Of a stretch of 64,000 bases of DNA, positions 19,334 through 29,841 are shown one piece after another. Every line of letters starts with the position of its first letter. Within the stretch, counting starts at the first letter, position 1. Origin of the DNA: Bacteroidales bacterium (GTDB taxonomy: Bacteria; Bacteroidota; Bacteroidia; Bacteroidales; UBA932); contig SUYY01000001.1 in assembly GCA_015060205.1 (NCBI GenBank), positions 1 to 64,000 on the forward strand, read 5' to 3'. A program made the position numbers and the translations under genes. The notes under the pieces are model-generated. The model saw only the letters and a program-made list of their open reading frames with translations, had not been told where the DNA came from and did not search any database.

Positions 19334-20485
19334 CTAAAGTCTTGTTGTTATCCTGCGTACTGTCTCATCCTTCCATGCCTTGAAGTCACCTGCCTTGATA
19401 TGACGTCTGGCCTCACGTACCAGATCGAGATAGAAGGCGAGGTTATGTTCACTGGCAATCTGTCCGGCAAAGATTTCTCCAGCCACAAAAAGATGACGCA
19501 GATATGCCTTGGTATATGTATGGTCGACAAATGAAGTTCCCTTCGGATCGAGAGGAGAAAAATCATCCGCCCATTTCTTGTTCTTCATGTTCATTATGCC
19601 GTCCCACGTGAAGAGCATGCCGTTGCGTCCGTTGCGGGTAGGCATCACGCAGTCGAACATATCCACACCCCTTGCAATACCTTCAAGAAGGTTTGCCGGA
19701 GTGCCTACTCCCATGAGGTAACGCGGCTTGTCTTCCGGAAGAAAAGGGCATACGACCTCAAGCATCTCGTACATCTTCTCGGTAGGCTCACCCACTGCAA
19801 GACCTCCGATGGCATAACCTTCACGGTCAAGTGCCGCCGCATGCTCGACCGCTTCACGACGAAGGTCCGGATATACACATCCCTGGATTATAGGGAACAG
19901 GGCCTGAGAATAGCCGTACAGAGGTTCCGTCGCATCGAAATGCCTTACGCAACGCTCCAGCCACCTTTGTGTAAGCCTGAGGGACTTCCTGGCATATTCA
20001 TATGTGGCATCTCCCGGACAACATTCATCCAGAGCCATCACTATGTCGGCTCCGATGATGCGCTGTGTGTCCATATTGTTTTCCGGAGTGAACATATGCT
20101 TTGAGCCGTCTATATGCGAACGGAAAATGCATCCGTCTTCGGTAAGTTTCCTGATTGGACTGAGGGAAAACACCTGAAATCCGCCGCTGTCTGTAAGTAT
20201 CGGACGGTCCCATGATTCGAATTTATGAAGTCCTCCCGCTGCCTTCAGCACATCCAGTCCCGGACGCAGATACAGATGATATGTATTGCCGAGTATTATC
20301 TCTGCCTTTATGTCTTCCTTGAGGTCCCTGTGATAGATTCCTTTCACAGACCCGACAGTACCGACAGGCATGAATATAGGCGTCTCTATCTGACCGTGGT
20401 CAGTGGTGATGACACCGCAACGTGCTGCGGAATTTGGGTCATTATGTGTCTTTACAAACTTCATCCGAAATATTTTAACCGTCAA
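19334..20485 (-). CDS. tgt: queuine tRNA-ribosyltransferase
   Basis: ILTDSGGFQVFSL, RYLMGVGTPANLLEGIARGVDMFDCVMPTRNGRNG. Confidence 0.95.
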   Translation of the reverse strand: MTVKIFRMKFVKTHNDPNSAARCGVITTDHGQIETPIFMPVGTVGSVKGIYHRDLKEDIKAEIILGNTYHLYLRPGLDVLKAAGGLHKFESWDRPILTDSGGFQVFSLSPIRKLTEDGCIFRSHIDGSKHMFTPENNMDTQRIIGADIVMALDECCPGDATYEYARKSLRLTQRWLERCVRHFDATEPLYGYSQALFPIIQGCVYPDLRREAVEHAAALDREGYAIGGLAVGEPTEKMYEMLEVVCPFLPEDKPRYLMGVGTPANLLEGIARGVDMFDCVMPTRNGRNGMLFTWDGIMNMKNKKWADDFSPLDPKGTSFVDHTYTKAYLRHLFVAGEIFAGQIASEHNLAFYLDLVREARRHIKAGDFKAWKDETVRRITTRL

Positions 20486-20556
20486 AGATACGAACTTTTA
20501 GTCAAAAACCGCTATCTTTGTCTGATACATTATAAGCAGATTGCCGGTCAGGCCGG

Positions 20557-20651
20557 CAATGACGGCATGAAACAAACTGTCAATGACTGATGAAACAAAT
20601 TGTCAATGACGGCATGAAACAAATTGTCAATGACGGCATGAAAGAAACTGT
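20557..20651. repeat. four tandem 23-24-bp repeats (CAATGACGGCATGAAACAAAYTGT)
   Basis: Units at 20557, 20581, 20604 and 20628, followed directly by CATCCCCGACCTGATCGGGGATCT. Confidence 0.85.
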
Positions 20652-20702
20652 CATCCCCGACCTGATCGGGGATCTGAATATGAAAACAAATTAAATAACA
20701 CT

Positions 20703-21986
20703 ATGAATAAATCCATCAGATTCAGACTAATAGTCATGAATATCATCCAGTGGGCCGTTTGGGGATCTTATCTCACATCTATGGGAAGTTACCTCGCCTC
20801 TGTCGGACTGGCAACCAAAATCGGTATTTTTTATGCAATGCAGGGAATAGTCTCCATCTTCATGCCGACCATCATGGGAATCGTGGCGGACAAGTTCATC
20901 CCGGCACAGAAACTTCTCGGTCTTTGCCATGGAATAGCGGGAGCGGCGATGCTTGGCGCCGGTTTCTACGGTATGACAGCAGGCAGCGACGTCTCATTCG
21001 GAGCATTGTTCGGAATGTATGCATTGAGCGTGGCATTCTATATGCCGACCATAGCCCTTTCCAATTCTGTAGCATACAAGATTCTTGAGAGTGAAGGATA
21101 TGACCCTGTAAAGGCATTCCCTCCGATCCGCGTCTTCGGCACCATAGGTTTCATTGCGGCTATGCTTTTTGTGAATTTCATGACAGACGGCAACGGCGTG
21201 CAGTATCAGCATTCATATAACCAGTATATAGTGTCCGGAGTCCTCGGACTTGTCATGCTGCTTTACTGCTTCACCCTTCCATCGTGTCCGTGCAGCACCG
21301 ACAACGCGCAGGGACAGAGCATCGCAGAGAGATTCGGTCTCAAGGCGTTCTCCCTTTTCAAAGACCGTCAGATGGCTATCTTCTTCCTTTTCTCCATGCT
21401 CCTGGGAGTGGCCCTGCAGATTACCAACGGATTTGCAAATCCTTTCATTTCGCATTTCAAGGACATCCCGGAATTTGCACAGACATGGGGTGCACGCAAC
21501 GCAAATGCTCTGATATCCATATCACAGGTATCTGAGACACTCGGCATCCTGCTCATCCCTATAGCGATGAAACTTTTCGGAATAAAGAGAGTCATGCTGA
21601 TAGCGATGTTCGCATGGGTACTCCGTTTCGGACTGTTCGGTGCAGGAGATCCCGGTTCTGGAGTATGGATGCTCATCCTGTCAATGTTAGTATATGGAGT
21701 CGCCTTTGACTTCTTCAACATCTCCGGCTCGCTATATGTGAACATGAGGACCACATCAAAGATCCAGAACAGCGCACAGGGACTGTTCATGCTTATGACA
21801 AACGGTATCGGAGCGACCGTAGGAACCCTGAGCGCACAGGCTGTAGTCAACCATTTCGTATACAAGGCTGCGGAACCTGACTGGAGCGCTGCATGGTATG
21901 TCTTTGCGGGCTATGCCCTTGTGGTCGCGATCCTGTTCATGATTCTCTTCAAGGAACCCAAGGACCTTAATGAAAAGGTAGCATAA
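20703..21986 (+). CDS. MFS nucleoside permease (NupG-like)
   Basis: MNIIQWAVWGSYLTSMGSYL...GIVADKFIPAQKLLG, 12 TM profile. Confidence 0.82.
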   Translation: MNKSIRFRLIVMNIIQWAVWGSYLTSMGSYLASVGLATKIGIFYAMQGIVSIFMPTIMGIVADKFIPAQKLLGLCHGIAGAAMLGAGFYGMTAGSDVSFGALFGMYALSVAFYMPTIALSNSVAYKILESEGYDPVKAFPPIRVFGTIGFIAAMLFVNFMTDGNGVQYQHSYNQYIVSGVLGLVMLLYCFTLPSCPCSTDNAQGQSIAERFGLKAFSLFKDRQMAIFFLFSMLLGVALQITNGFANPFISHFKDIPEFAQTWGARNANALISISQVSETLGILLIPIAMKLFGIKRVMLIAMFAWVLRFGLFGAGDPGSGVWMLILSMLVYGVAFDFFNISGSLYVNMRTTSKIQNSAQGLFMLMTNGIGATVGTLSAQAVVNHFVYKAAEPDWSAAWYVFAGYALVVAILFMILFKEPKDLNEKVA

Positions 21987-22014
21987 AAAAAAGAGGCCTG
22001 AGCCTCTTTTTTTT
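21985..22014. terminator. bidirectional intrinsic terminator
   Basis: AAAAAAAAGAGGC-CTGA-GCCTCTTTTTTTT between convergent genes. Confidence 0.9.
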
Positions 22015-24100
22015 ATTTCACAAGTCCGAGTTTTTCCATGAGGGCTTCCGGCTGAGGATCATGACCGCGGAAGTTGCGGTAGATCACATCCTCGTCCTCC
22101 ACACCACCTTTCTCAAGAATCTCCTTGCGGAATGCTCCGGAGACCTCTGTATTGAAGATTCCCTTTTCCTTGAAGAGGGAGAATGCATCGGCCTCGAGAA
22201 CCTCTGCCCATTTGTAAGAATAATATCCGGCAGAATATCCACCATTGAAAATATGTGAGAATGATGGCGAGAATCCGGTTCCGTCTACTATAGGAAGCAC
22301 CGCATATGGAGCAAGCATCTTGTGTTCAAACTCGATTGTGCTTTCTGACGGTACCTCTTTCAATGTATGCCAAGCCATATCGACATATCCGAAATGAAGT
22401 TGGCGCACCTGAGCATATCCTGCCTGGAAGTTCTTTGCTGCCACGATCTTCTCGATGAGTTCCATCGGGATAGGCTCTCCTGTCTGGTAATGCTTCGCAA
22501 AAGTATTGAGATATTCAGGCTCATATGCCCAGTTCTCCATGATCTGCGATGGAAGTTCTACAAAGTCGCGCGAAACGCCTGTTCCTGTCATTGACGGATA
22601 ACGTCCCTGAGCAAGAATGCCATGAAGAGCATGACCGAACTCATGCAGGAAAGTCGTGAGTTCACTATGGGTGATGAGTGATGGTGCATCGGCAGTAGGC
22701 TTGGTGAAATTCATCACGATATTGATGAACGGCCTGTACTCTACTCCGTCACGTATGCTCTGGCCACGGAACTCCGTCATCCATGCTCCGCCCCTCTTGC
22801 TTGCACGCGGGAAGAAGTCGGCATAAAGGAGCGCAAGGTGGCTGCCGTCAGCATCCTTCACCTCATATACCTTCACTTCTTCGTGGTATACCGGAAGGTC
22901 AGTAAGTTCGTGGAAAGTAATGCCGTAAAGACGTGTTGCAAGACCATATACAGCGTCGATGCAGTTTTCAAGTTGGAAGTACGGCTTGAGAAGTTCCTCA
23001 TTGAGCGAGTACTGTTCCTTCTGAAGACGCTCAGACCAGTAGGAGAAATCCCAAGGCATGAGTTTCTCAGTAAATCCGTTCGCCTCGGCATACTGCTGCA
23101 CTGCTTCCACATCCTTCTTTGCGAAAGGAAGTGAAGGCTCGAGAAGATTGCTGATGAATTCAGTGACAGTTTCTCTGTCCTTAGCCATCCTCACCTCAAG
23201 GGCATAGTCTGCAAATGTCTCATATCCAAGGAGATTCGCCTTCTTGATCCTGAGATCGACGATCTTCTTGACTATCTCGTTATTGTCAAAGTCTCCACCG
23301 ATTGCCTTTGTGTTATGTGCGGTCCACATCTGCCTGCGGAGTTCGCGGTTCTCACTATACTTCATGAAAGGACCGAAACTAGGATAAGCAAGGGTGAATG
23401 CCCATCCTTCGAGTCCCTTCTCCTTTGCAGTCTCCGCTCCCATTGCCTTCACATATTCAGGAAGACCCGCAAGGTCAGCAGGATCTGTCACATTGAGCGT
23501 GTAAGCGTTTGTTGCATCAAGTACGTTCTTGCTGAACTGAAGGCTTGCAAGAGAAAGTTCCTCCTCTATCTTGCTGAACACGGCCTTATCCTCATCAGAA
23601 AGATTCGCTCCGCCACGTACAAAGCCCTTGTAGGTATCTTCCAGAAGTTTCATCTGATCCTGTTCCAGTCCCAGTTCGTTCCTTTTCTCATATACAGCCT
23701 TAACCTTCTTGAACAAAGGCTCGTTAAGAGAAGTGTACATCGAGAACTCAGTAAGCATAGGAGATACCTTCTCAGCAATCTCCTGCATCTGGTCATTGGT
23801 GTGGGCCTCCATGAGATTGTAGAAAATTCCGGCCACATTGTTGAGTGTCTGTCCGGCAAACTCCATAGCCTCGATTGTATTTTCGAAGGTCGGTTCCTCT
23901 TCATTAGCCACGATGGCATCGATTTCTGCCTTTCCTTCCGCTATACCCTTCTCAAAAGCAGGAAGATAGTGTTCATTCCTGATCTTGTCAAACTCAGGAG
24001 CGCCAAAAGGGAGTGACGACTCCGTAAGAAACGGATTTTTCATGTTACAACCTGTAATAAGTGCAAGCGCTGCGCCTGCAATGATGATTTCTTTTCTCAT
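22013..24100 (-). CDS. M3 family metallopeptidase (peptidyl-dipeptidase Dcp-like), lipoprotein
   Basis: HEFGHALHG zinc motif; lipobox LALITGCN; 695 aa. Confidence 0.9.
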   Translation of the reverse strand: MRKEIIIAGAALALITGCNMKNPFLTESSLPFGAPEFDKIRNEHYLPAFEKGIAEGKAEIDAIVANEEEPTFENTIEAMEFAGQTLNNVAGIFYNLMEAHTNDQMQEIAEKVSPMLTEFSMYTSLNEPLFKKVKAVYEKRNELGLEQDQMKLLEDTYKGFVRGGANLSDEDKAVFSKIEEELSLASLQFSKNVLDATNAYTLNVTDPADLAGLPEYVKAMGAETAKEKGLEGWAFTLAYPSFGPFMKYSENRELRRQMWTAHNTKAIGGDFDNNEIVKKIVDLRIKKANLLGYETFADYALEVRMAKDRETVTEFISNLLEPSLPFAKKDVEAVQQYAEANGFTEKLMPWDFSYWSERLQKEQYSLNEELLKPYFQLENCIDAVYGLATRLYGITFHELTDLPVYHEEVKVYEVKDADGSHLALLYADFFPRASKRGGAWMTEFRGQSIRDGVEYRPFINIVMNFTKPTADAPSLITHSELTTFLHEFGHALHGILAQGRYPSMTGTGVSRDFVELPSQIMENWAYEPEYLNTFAKHYQTGEPIPMELIEKIVAAKNFQAGYAQVRQLHFGYVDMAWHTLKEVPSESTIEFEHKMLAPYAVLPIVDGTGFSPSFSHIFNGGYSAGYYSYKWAEVLEADAFSLFKEKGIFNTEVSGAFRKEILEKGGVEDEDVIYRNFRGHDPQPEALMEKLGLVK

Positions 24101-24114
24101 ATATTATAAATGTA

Positions 24115-24543
24115 TTACTGTTCGTCCGACCGACCTTCCTTATCGGCAACTTGCAAAGGTAAGGAAAGATTTTGGATTTTTGATATGGAAGTCATCCTGT
24201 TGTCCGTCGTGACATAACATATGTCATAGCAGTGGCACATGGACCTTTTTCCATGCTTCCTATATGATGTCACATAGGCAGGATTGTATCCCAATGCAAT
24301 GGCATCCGCCACCCATATGGCATCTATACCGGACCGGACCAGTTCGTCCAGAATATCATAATTCCTGTCCAGAATGGTAGTGACCATCCTCTTATATTGC
24401 CGGCAGGCGCGGTGATGGTGGTTGTGATGACGGTTTCTGCATTCGTCGCTGCAGAATTTCTTGTCACTTCTGCCATATACTATTTCATCGCCGCATTCAA
24501 GACATCTGGGCGCTTCCTCGAGATTAGCATTTCTATAATCCAT
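24115..24543 (-). CDS. zinc-ribbon hypothetical protein
   Basis: CLECGDEIVYGRSDKKFCSDECRNRHHNHHHRAC; likely start at the internal Met (MDYRNANLEEAP). Confidence 0.7.
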   Translation of the reverse strand: MDYRNANLEEAPRCLECGDEIVYGRSDKKFCSDECRNRHHNHHHRACRQYKRMVTTILDRNYDILDELVRSGIDAIWVADAIALGYNPAYVTSYRKHGKRSMCHCYDICYVTTDNRMTSISKIQNLSLPLQVADKEGRSDEQ

Positions 24544-24836
24544 AATACCACTTTTATCACACAAATTTCCCGATATGCATCCTTCCCTGCAATAGGTAGG
24601 AAAGGATTTTTTCTTTTTCTGATGAAAATAATTTCTCTTTCTTATGTTCCGGAAAAGCAAAAAAAATCTTCACCTGCATAAAATAAATCTTGTGTCCGTC
24701 CGCGGGGATATCTGAAAGACCCAAGAAAAAGAAAAAAGCATAAGAAAAAGAAATAAAGTTTACCGAGGCGTCCGGAACAGGTTTCTGTATCATTTCTATT
24801 GTCTTCCTTTGCCGCAAACCAATTAAACTGTTTTTT

Positions 24837-25175
24837 ATGGAACACATCGAACACATCAACAGGATTGAACTGCAGGGCATTGTAGGAACAGTCCGGACAA
24901 ACGAACACAACGGGAGCAAGGTAGCCAACTTCACCATGATCACCGACTTCCTTTACAAGACACGCGAGGGAAACGCTGTGAACGAAAGCATGTGGCACAA
25001 CATTGTAGCATGGAGTGGAAGAGATATCCGGAATCTCGAAAAAATCGAGAAGGGCGTACCGGTGCGTGTACTCGGCCGTCTGAGGACAAGCAGGTACACT
25101 TCGGCTGACGGGACGGAGAAGCAGTTCTACGAAGTCATGGCCAGCAAGGTGGAGGTCCTGACCGGGGAAAATTAG
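24837..25175 (+). CDS. ssb: single-stranded DNA-binding protein
   Basis: NRIELQGIVGTVR...ESMWHNIVAWSGRD...VRVLGRLRTSRYTSADGTEKQFYEV. Confidence 0.88.
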   Translation: MEHIEHINRIELQGIVGTVRTNEHNGSKVANFTMITDFLYKTREGNAVNESMWHNIVAWSGRDIRNLEKIEKGVPVRVLGRLRTSRYTSADGTEKQFYEVMASKVEVLTGEN

Positions 25176-25342
25176 AAGCAGGAGACTCTGACAAGCGTGC
25201 GAAGGGGCTGTCATGACAGGCAGCCTCTATTTCATTAAGTGACAATATATTCCCAAATAATGACATTGTAACATAATATTAGTACAAGTTAGTTGATTTT
25301 TGTAAATTTTGCTTGTACCTTTGCAGCAAAATTGTAAGGAAC

Positions 25343-27565
25343 ATGACACAGAAATTCAACGACGGCAGATGGAGCCACAAGATTGATGTTGCGGATTTCG
25401 TATACAGCAACATCACTCCTTATGACGGAGACGCAAGTTTCCTCGCAGGTGCAACTGAGCGCACCAAGAAACTTTGGAACAAATGTCTCGAGGCTATCGA
25501 GGAGGAAAGACAGAACGGAGGAGTACGTTCGATAGATGCAAAGACAATCTCTACTATCACCTCGCATGCGGCAGGTTATATAGACAAGGAGAACGAACTT
25601 ATCGTCGGACTTCAGACAGATGAACTTCTCAAGAGAGCAATCAAGCCTTTCGGAGGCTGGAAGGTTGTGGAGAAGGCCTGCATCGAAAACGGCGTTGAAC
25701 TTGACCCTGAGGTGAAGAAGATATTCACTCATTACAGAAAGACTCATAATGACGGAGTATTCGATGTATACACAGAGGAGATCAGGAAGTTCAGGTCACT
25801 CGGCTTCCTTACCGGTCTTCCTGACAACTATTCAAGAGGACGTATCATCGGCGACTACAGAAGACTTGCGCTTTATGGTGTAGACAGACTCATCGAGGCC
25901 AAGAAGGAAGACCTGAAGAACCTCACAGGTGCAATGACCCGTTCACGCATCACCCTCAGAGAGGAGGTTGCTGACCAGATCAAGGCTCTGGGCGAAATGA
26001 AGGTGCTCGGTTCATTCTACGGACTCGACCTGAGCAGACCTGCAAGAAACGCACAGGAGGCTGTACAGTGGGTTTACATGGCTTACCTTGCTGCAGTAAA
26101 GGAGCAGGATGGAGCCGCGATGTCACTCGGTAACGTATCTTCATTCCTCGACATCTACATCCAGTACGATCTTGACCATAACCTTATCGACGAGACATTC
26201 GCACAGGAACTCATCGACCAGTTCGTAATGAAACTGCGTATGGTGCGTCACCTCAGAATGCAGTCATACAACGATATCTTCGCAGGAGACCCTACATGGA
26301 TCACCGAGTCCATCGGAGGACGCTTCACAGGTGGTAAGAGCAAGGTGACAAAGACTTCGTTCCGTTTCCTCCAGACTCTTTACAACCTCGGACCTGCACC
26401 GGAGCCAAACATGACAGTTCTCTGGCATCCGCAACTCCCTGAGGGATTCAAGAAGTTCTGCGCACAGGTATCCATCGACACAAGTTCTGTTCAGTACGAG
26501 AACGACTCGCTCATGAGAATGGTAAGAGGTTGCGATGACTACGGTATCGCATGCTGCGTGTCATATCAGGCAATCGGAAAGGCCATCCAGTTCTTCGGAG
26601 CAAGAGCAAACCTCGCAAAGGCACTCCTGCTTGCAATCAACGGCGGACGTTGCGAGAACACCGGCACTCTGATGGTAGACGGAATCAAACCGCTCAGCAG
26701 CAACGTGCTCGACTTCGACGAGGTAATGGAGAACTACAAGAAGGTACTCCACCAGATTGCGCGCGTGTACAACGATACCATGAACATCATCCACTACATG
26801 CACGACAAGTATGACTACGAGAAGTCACAGATGGCCCTCATCGACACAAACCCTACAATCAACCTCGCATACGGTGTTGCAGGTCTGTCCATCGTAGCGG
26901 ACTCGCTTTCAGCAATCAAGCATGCAAAGGTGACTGCACGCAGAAATGCAGACGGTCTTACCGAGGGATTCGACATCGAGGGAGACTTCCCTAAGTTCGG
27001 TAACGACGATGACAGAGTTGACGTGATCGCACGTGATGTTGTAGGTTTCTTCAACACAGAACTCTGCTCACGCAAGGTATACAAGGATGCTCAGCCTACC
27101 CTCTCACTCCTCACCATCACATCAAACGTGATGTACGGTAAGAAGACAGGTGCTACTCCTGACGGAAGGGCAAAGGGCGTAGCATTCGCACCTGGAGCAA
27201 ACCCTATGCACGGACGTGACACCCACGGAGCAATCGCTTCCCTCTCATCTGTAGCAAAACTTGACTACCGCGAATCACAGGACGGTGTATCAAACACCTT
27301 CTCTATCGTACCTAAGTCACTCGGTCCTACAGATGAAGACAAGATAGACAACCTCATCACAATGATGGACGGCTACTTCACAAAGGGCGCACATCACCTC
27401 AACGTGAACGTACTCAACAGGGAAATGCTTGAGGACGCAATGGAGCATCCTGAGAAGTATCCTCAACTCACAATCCGTGTATCAGGCTACGCTGTGAACT
27501 TCACTAAACTCAGCCGTGAGCACCAACTTGAGGTTATCGCACGTACATTCCACGAATCACTTTAA
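25343..27565 (+). CDS. pflB: formate C-acetyltransferase
   Basis: Catalytic CC in [10 protein letters not shown]-terminal glycyl-radical loop [10 protein letters not shown]; start [10 protein letters not shown]. Confidence 0.95.
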   Translation: MTQKFNDGRWSHKIDVADFVYSNITPYDGDASFLAGATERTKKLWNKCLEAIEEERQNGGVRSIDAKTISTITSHAAGYIDKENELIVGLQTDELLKRAIKPFGGWKVVEKACIENGVELDPEVKKIFTHYRKTHNDGVFDVYTEEIRKFRSLGFLTGLPDNYSRGRIIGDYRRLALYGVDRLIEAKKEDLKNLTGAMTRSRITLREEVADQIKALGEMKVLGSFYGLDLSRPARNAQEAVQWVYMAYLAAVKEQDGAAMSLGNVSSFLDIYIQYDLDHNLIDETFAQELIDQFVMKLRMVRHLRMQSYNDIFAGDPTWITESIGGRFTGGKSKVTKTSFRFLQTLYNLGPAPEPNMTVLWHPQLPEGFKKFCAQVSIDTSSVQYENDSLMRMVRGCDDYGIACCVSYQAIGKAIQFFGARANLAKALLLAINGGRCENTGTLMVDGIKPLSSNVLDFDEVMENYKKVLHQIARVYNDTMNIIHYMHDKYDYEKSQMALIDTNPTINLAYGVAGLSIVADSLSAIKHAKVTARRNADGLTEGFDIEGDFPKFGNDDDRVDVIARDVVGFFNTELCSRKVYKDAQPTLSLLTITSNVMYGKKTGATPDGRAKGVAFAPGANPMHGRDTHGAIASLSSVAKLDYRESQDGVSNTFSIVPKSLGPTDEDKIDNLITMMDGYFTKGAHHLNVNVLNREMLEDAMEHPEKYPQLTIRVSGYAVNFTKLSREHQLEVIARTFHESL

Positions 27566-27566
27566 T

Positions 27567-27592
27567 GTCATCCCCGACAAGTTCGGGGATCT
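27567..27592. repeat. dispersed GTCATCCCCGA...TCGGGGATCT hairpin between pflB and pflA
   Basis: TGTCATCCCCGACAAGTTCGGGGATCT; same family as 20650-20675. Confidence 0.75.
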
Positions 27593-27596
27593 CACT

Positions 27597-28322
27597 ATGA
27601 TAAAAGTACACTCATACGAATCTATGGGAACATACGACGGGCCAGGTCTGAGGCTCGTCGTATTTCTTCAAGGCTGCCCGTTCCGCTGCCTTTACTGCGC
27701 CAACCCCGACACAATCGCCTTTGAAGGAGGTACTCCGACAGAAACCGAGGAGGTTGTCAGGATGGCTGTCAACCAGAAGCCTTTCTTCGGGAAAAGAGGT
27801 GGAGTCACATTCTCCGGAGGTGAACCCACCAGTCAGGCACAAGGACTGATTCCTCTTGTGGACAGTCTGCATGCAGAAGGTATAAACGTATGCATAGACA
27901 CCAACGGAGGCGTATGGAATCCGGCAGTGGAGGAACTTCTGAACAAGGTGGACCTGGTCCTTCTTGACGTGAAGCAGTTCAACAACGACCGCCACGAAAA
28001 TCTGACCGGAAGGAGCAACACCAGGACACTGGAAACAGCCAGGTGGCTTGAGGACAACGGGAAACCGTTCTGGCTCAGATATGTCCTTGTTCCCGGAATC
28101 AGCGACTTTGAAGAAGACATAAGGTCCTTGGGAGAGCATTTCAAGGGCTATGAAATGATCAAGAGGGTCGAAATACTCCCATACCATACCCTTGGAATCC
28201 ACAAGTACGAATCAATGGGACAGGAATATCCTCTGAAAGACACAAAGACCAACACACCGGAGCAGATAGAAAAGGCAAAGGCTCTTTTCGACGAATACTT
28301 CGATTGCGTCATGGTAAACTGA
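27597..28322 (+). CDS. pflA: pyruvate formate-lyase activating enzyme
   Basis: Radical SAM CX3CX2C: GCPFRCLYCANPD; GGVTFSGGEP. Confidence 0.94.
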   Translation: MIKVHSYESMGTYDGPGLRLVVFLQGCPFRCLYCANPDTIAFEGGTPTETEEVVRMAVNQKPFFGKRGGVTFSGGEPTSQAQGLIPLVDSLHAEGINVCIDTNGGVWNPAVEELLNKVDLVLLDVKQFNNDRHENLTGRSNTRTLETARWLEDNGKPFWLRYVLVPGISDFEEDIRSLGEHFKGYEMIKRVEILPYHTLGIHKYESMGQEYPLKDTKTNTPEQIEKAKALFDEYFDCVMVN

Positions 28323-28328
28323 TGACTT

Positions 28329-29840
28329 ATGCTTAGAAAAACACGTATTACGATTGCCGTCATATTCTTCCTGGGCATCACACTTATGTTTCTGGACTTC
28401 ACAGGAGGAGTGCATGCATTTTTAGGATGGATGGCAAAGATACAGTTCCTGCCCGCTGTTCTCGCAGCGAACACACTCGTGGTAGCAGGACTTGTTCTTG
28501 TAACCGCCCTTTTCGGAAGAGTTTACTGCTCGGTGATATGTCCTCTGGGCATATTGCAGGATATCATATCCTGGACAAGAGGCAGGCTTAAGAAAAAGAA
28601 CAGATTCCGTTTCAGATATACTCCGGAGAAGAAATGGCTCCGATACGTAATTCTGGCAGCGTTTGTCCCGACCCTTGCCTTGGGTGCTCACTCCATCGCA
28701 ATCCTCATTGCACCATACAGCGCATACGGCAGGATAGCAGGCAATCTGTTTGCACCTGTATACCAATGGGGCAACAATCTTCTGGCATATATTGCGGAAA
28801 GAGCGGACAGTTATGCTTTCTACAGCACTGAGGTATGGCTCAAGTCGCTGCCTTCGCTGATTGTGGCTTCGGTGACACTTGTGGTCATATTCCTGTTCGC
28901 ATGGTTTGGAGGCAGAAACTACTGCAACACCGTATGTCCGGTGGGCACCATTCTCGGATTCTTTTCAAGACGGAGCATCTTTGCCCCAGTGATCGACACA
29001 GAAAAATGCAGGAACTGCGGATTATGCGGCCGCCAGTGCAAGTCTTCATGCATAGATATGGAGAATCACGCGATAGACTACAGCAGATGTGTAGTCTGCA
29101 TGGATTGCCTCGACAACTGCAAGGAGGGAGCGATAAAATATGCATTACGTACAAGACGGCATGGAGAGTCCGGGAAAAACGCGAAGGCATCAGACGGTCA
29201 TGCTTCACCTGATGGGAAGGATTCCGGCAGACGAGCATTCATAGCGACAGCACTGCTGACGGGAGGAGCACTTGTATCTGAGGCCCGCAGAAAAAAGATA
29301 CCGGCTCTGGTGAGGACACCGCAGAAACATGAAAGACAGACTCCTGTGGTTCCTGCCGGCGCACTCAGTCTGAAAAATTTCGCAGACCGCTGCACAGGCT
29401 GCCAGTTATGCGTAAGTGCCTGCCCGAACAAGGTACTCAGGCCATCGTCTTCGCTTGAGACCCTCCTGCAGCCGGAAATGTCATATGAAAAGGGATATTG
29501 CCGTCCTGAATGTACTGCGTGCTCTGACGTATGCCCTGCAGGTGCCATAAGACCTGTAAGCATTGAGGAGAAATCATCGATACAGATAGGTCACGCAGTG
29601 GTCAATCTCGATATCTGCGTAGTGAATACCGATGGTGTGGACTGCGGAAACTGCGCGAGACATTGCCCGGCCGGGGCGATAAGCATGGTCAGGAAGAATC
29701 CTCAGGACATGCTGTCTGCACTGATTCCCGCAGTCGACGAAGAAAGGTGCATAGGATGTGGAGCATGTGAAAATCTGTGCCCTGCGAGACCATTGTCGGC
29801 AATACATGTAGAAGGACATGAGGTACACAAAATGATCTGA
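28329..29840 (+). CDS. membrane polyferredoxin (NapH/NapG-like fusion), 4Fe-4S binding protein
   Basis: TM segments with GRVYCSVICPLG and GRNYCNTVCPVG, then several CX2CX2CX3C ferredoxin motifs and an internal Tat-like RRAFIATALLTGG. Confidence 0.85.
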   Translation: MLRKTRITIAVIFFLGITLMFLDFTGGVHAFLGWMAKIQFLPAVLAANTLVVAGLVLVTALFGRVYCSVICPLGILQDIISWTRGRLKKKNRFRFRYTPEKKWLRYVILAAFVPTLALGAHSIAILIAPYSAYGRIAGNLFAPVYQWGNNLLAYIAERADSYAFYSTEVWLKSLPSLIVASVTLVVIFLFAWFGGRNYCNTVCPVGTILGFFSRRSIFAPVIDTEKCRNCGLCGRQCKSSCIDMENHAIDYSRCVVCMDCLDNCKEGAIKYALRTRRHGESGKNAKASDGHASPDGKDSGRRAFIATALLTGGALVSEARRKKIPALVRTPQKHERQTPVVPAGALSLKNFADRCTGCQLCVSACPNKVLRPSSSLETLLQPEMSYEKGYCRPECTACSDVCPAGAIRPVSIEEKSSIQIGHAVVNLDICVVNTDGVDCGNCARHCPAGAISMVRKNPQDMLSALIPAVDEERCIGCGACENLCPARPLSAIHVEGHEVHKMI

Positions 29841-29841
29841 T

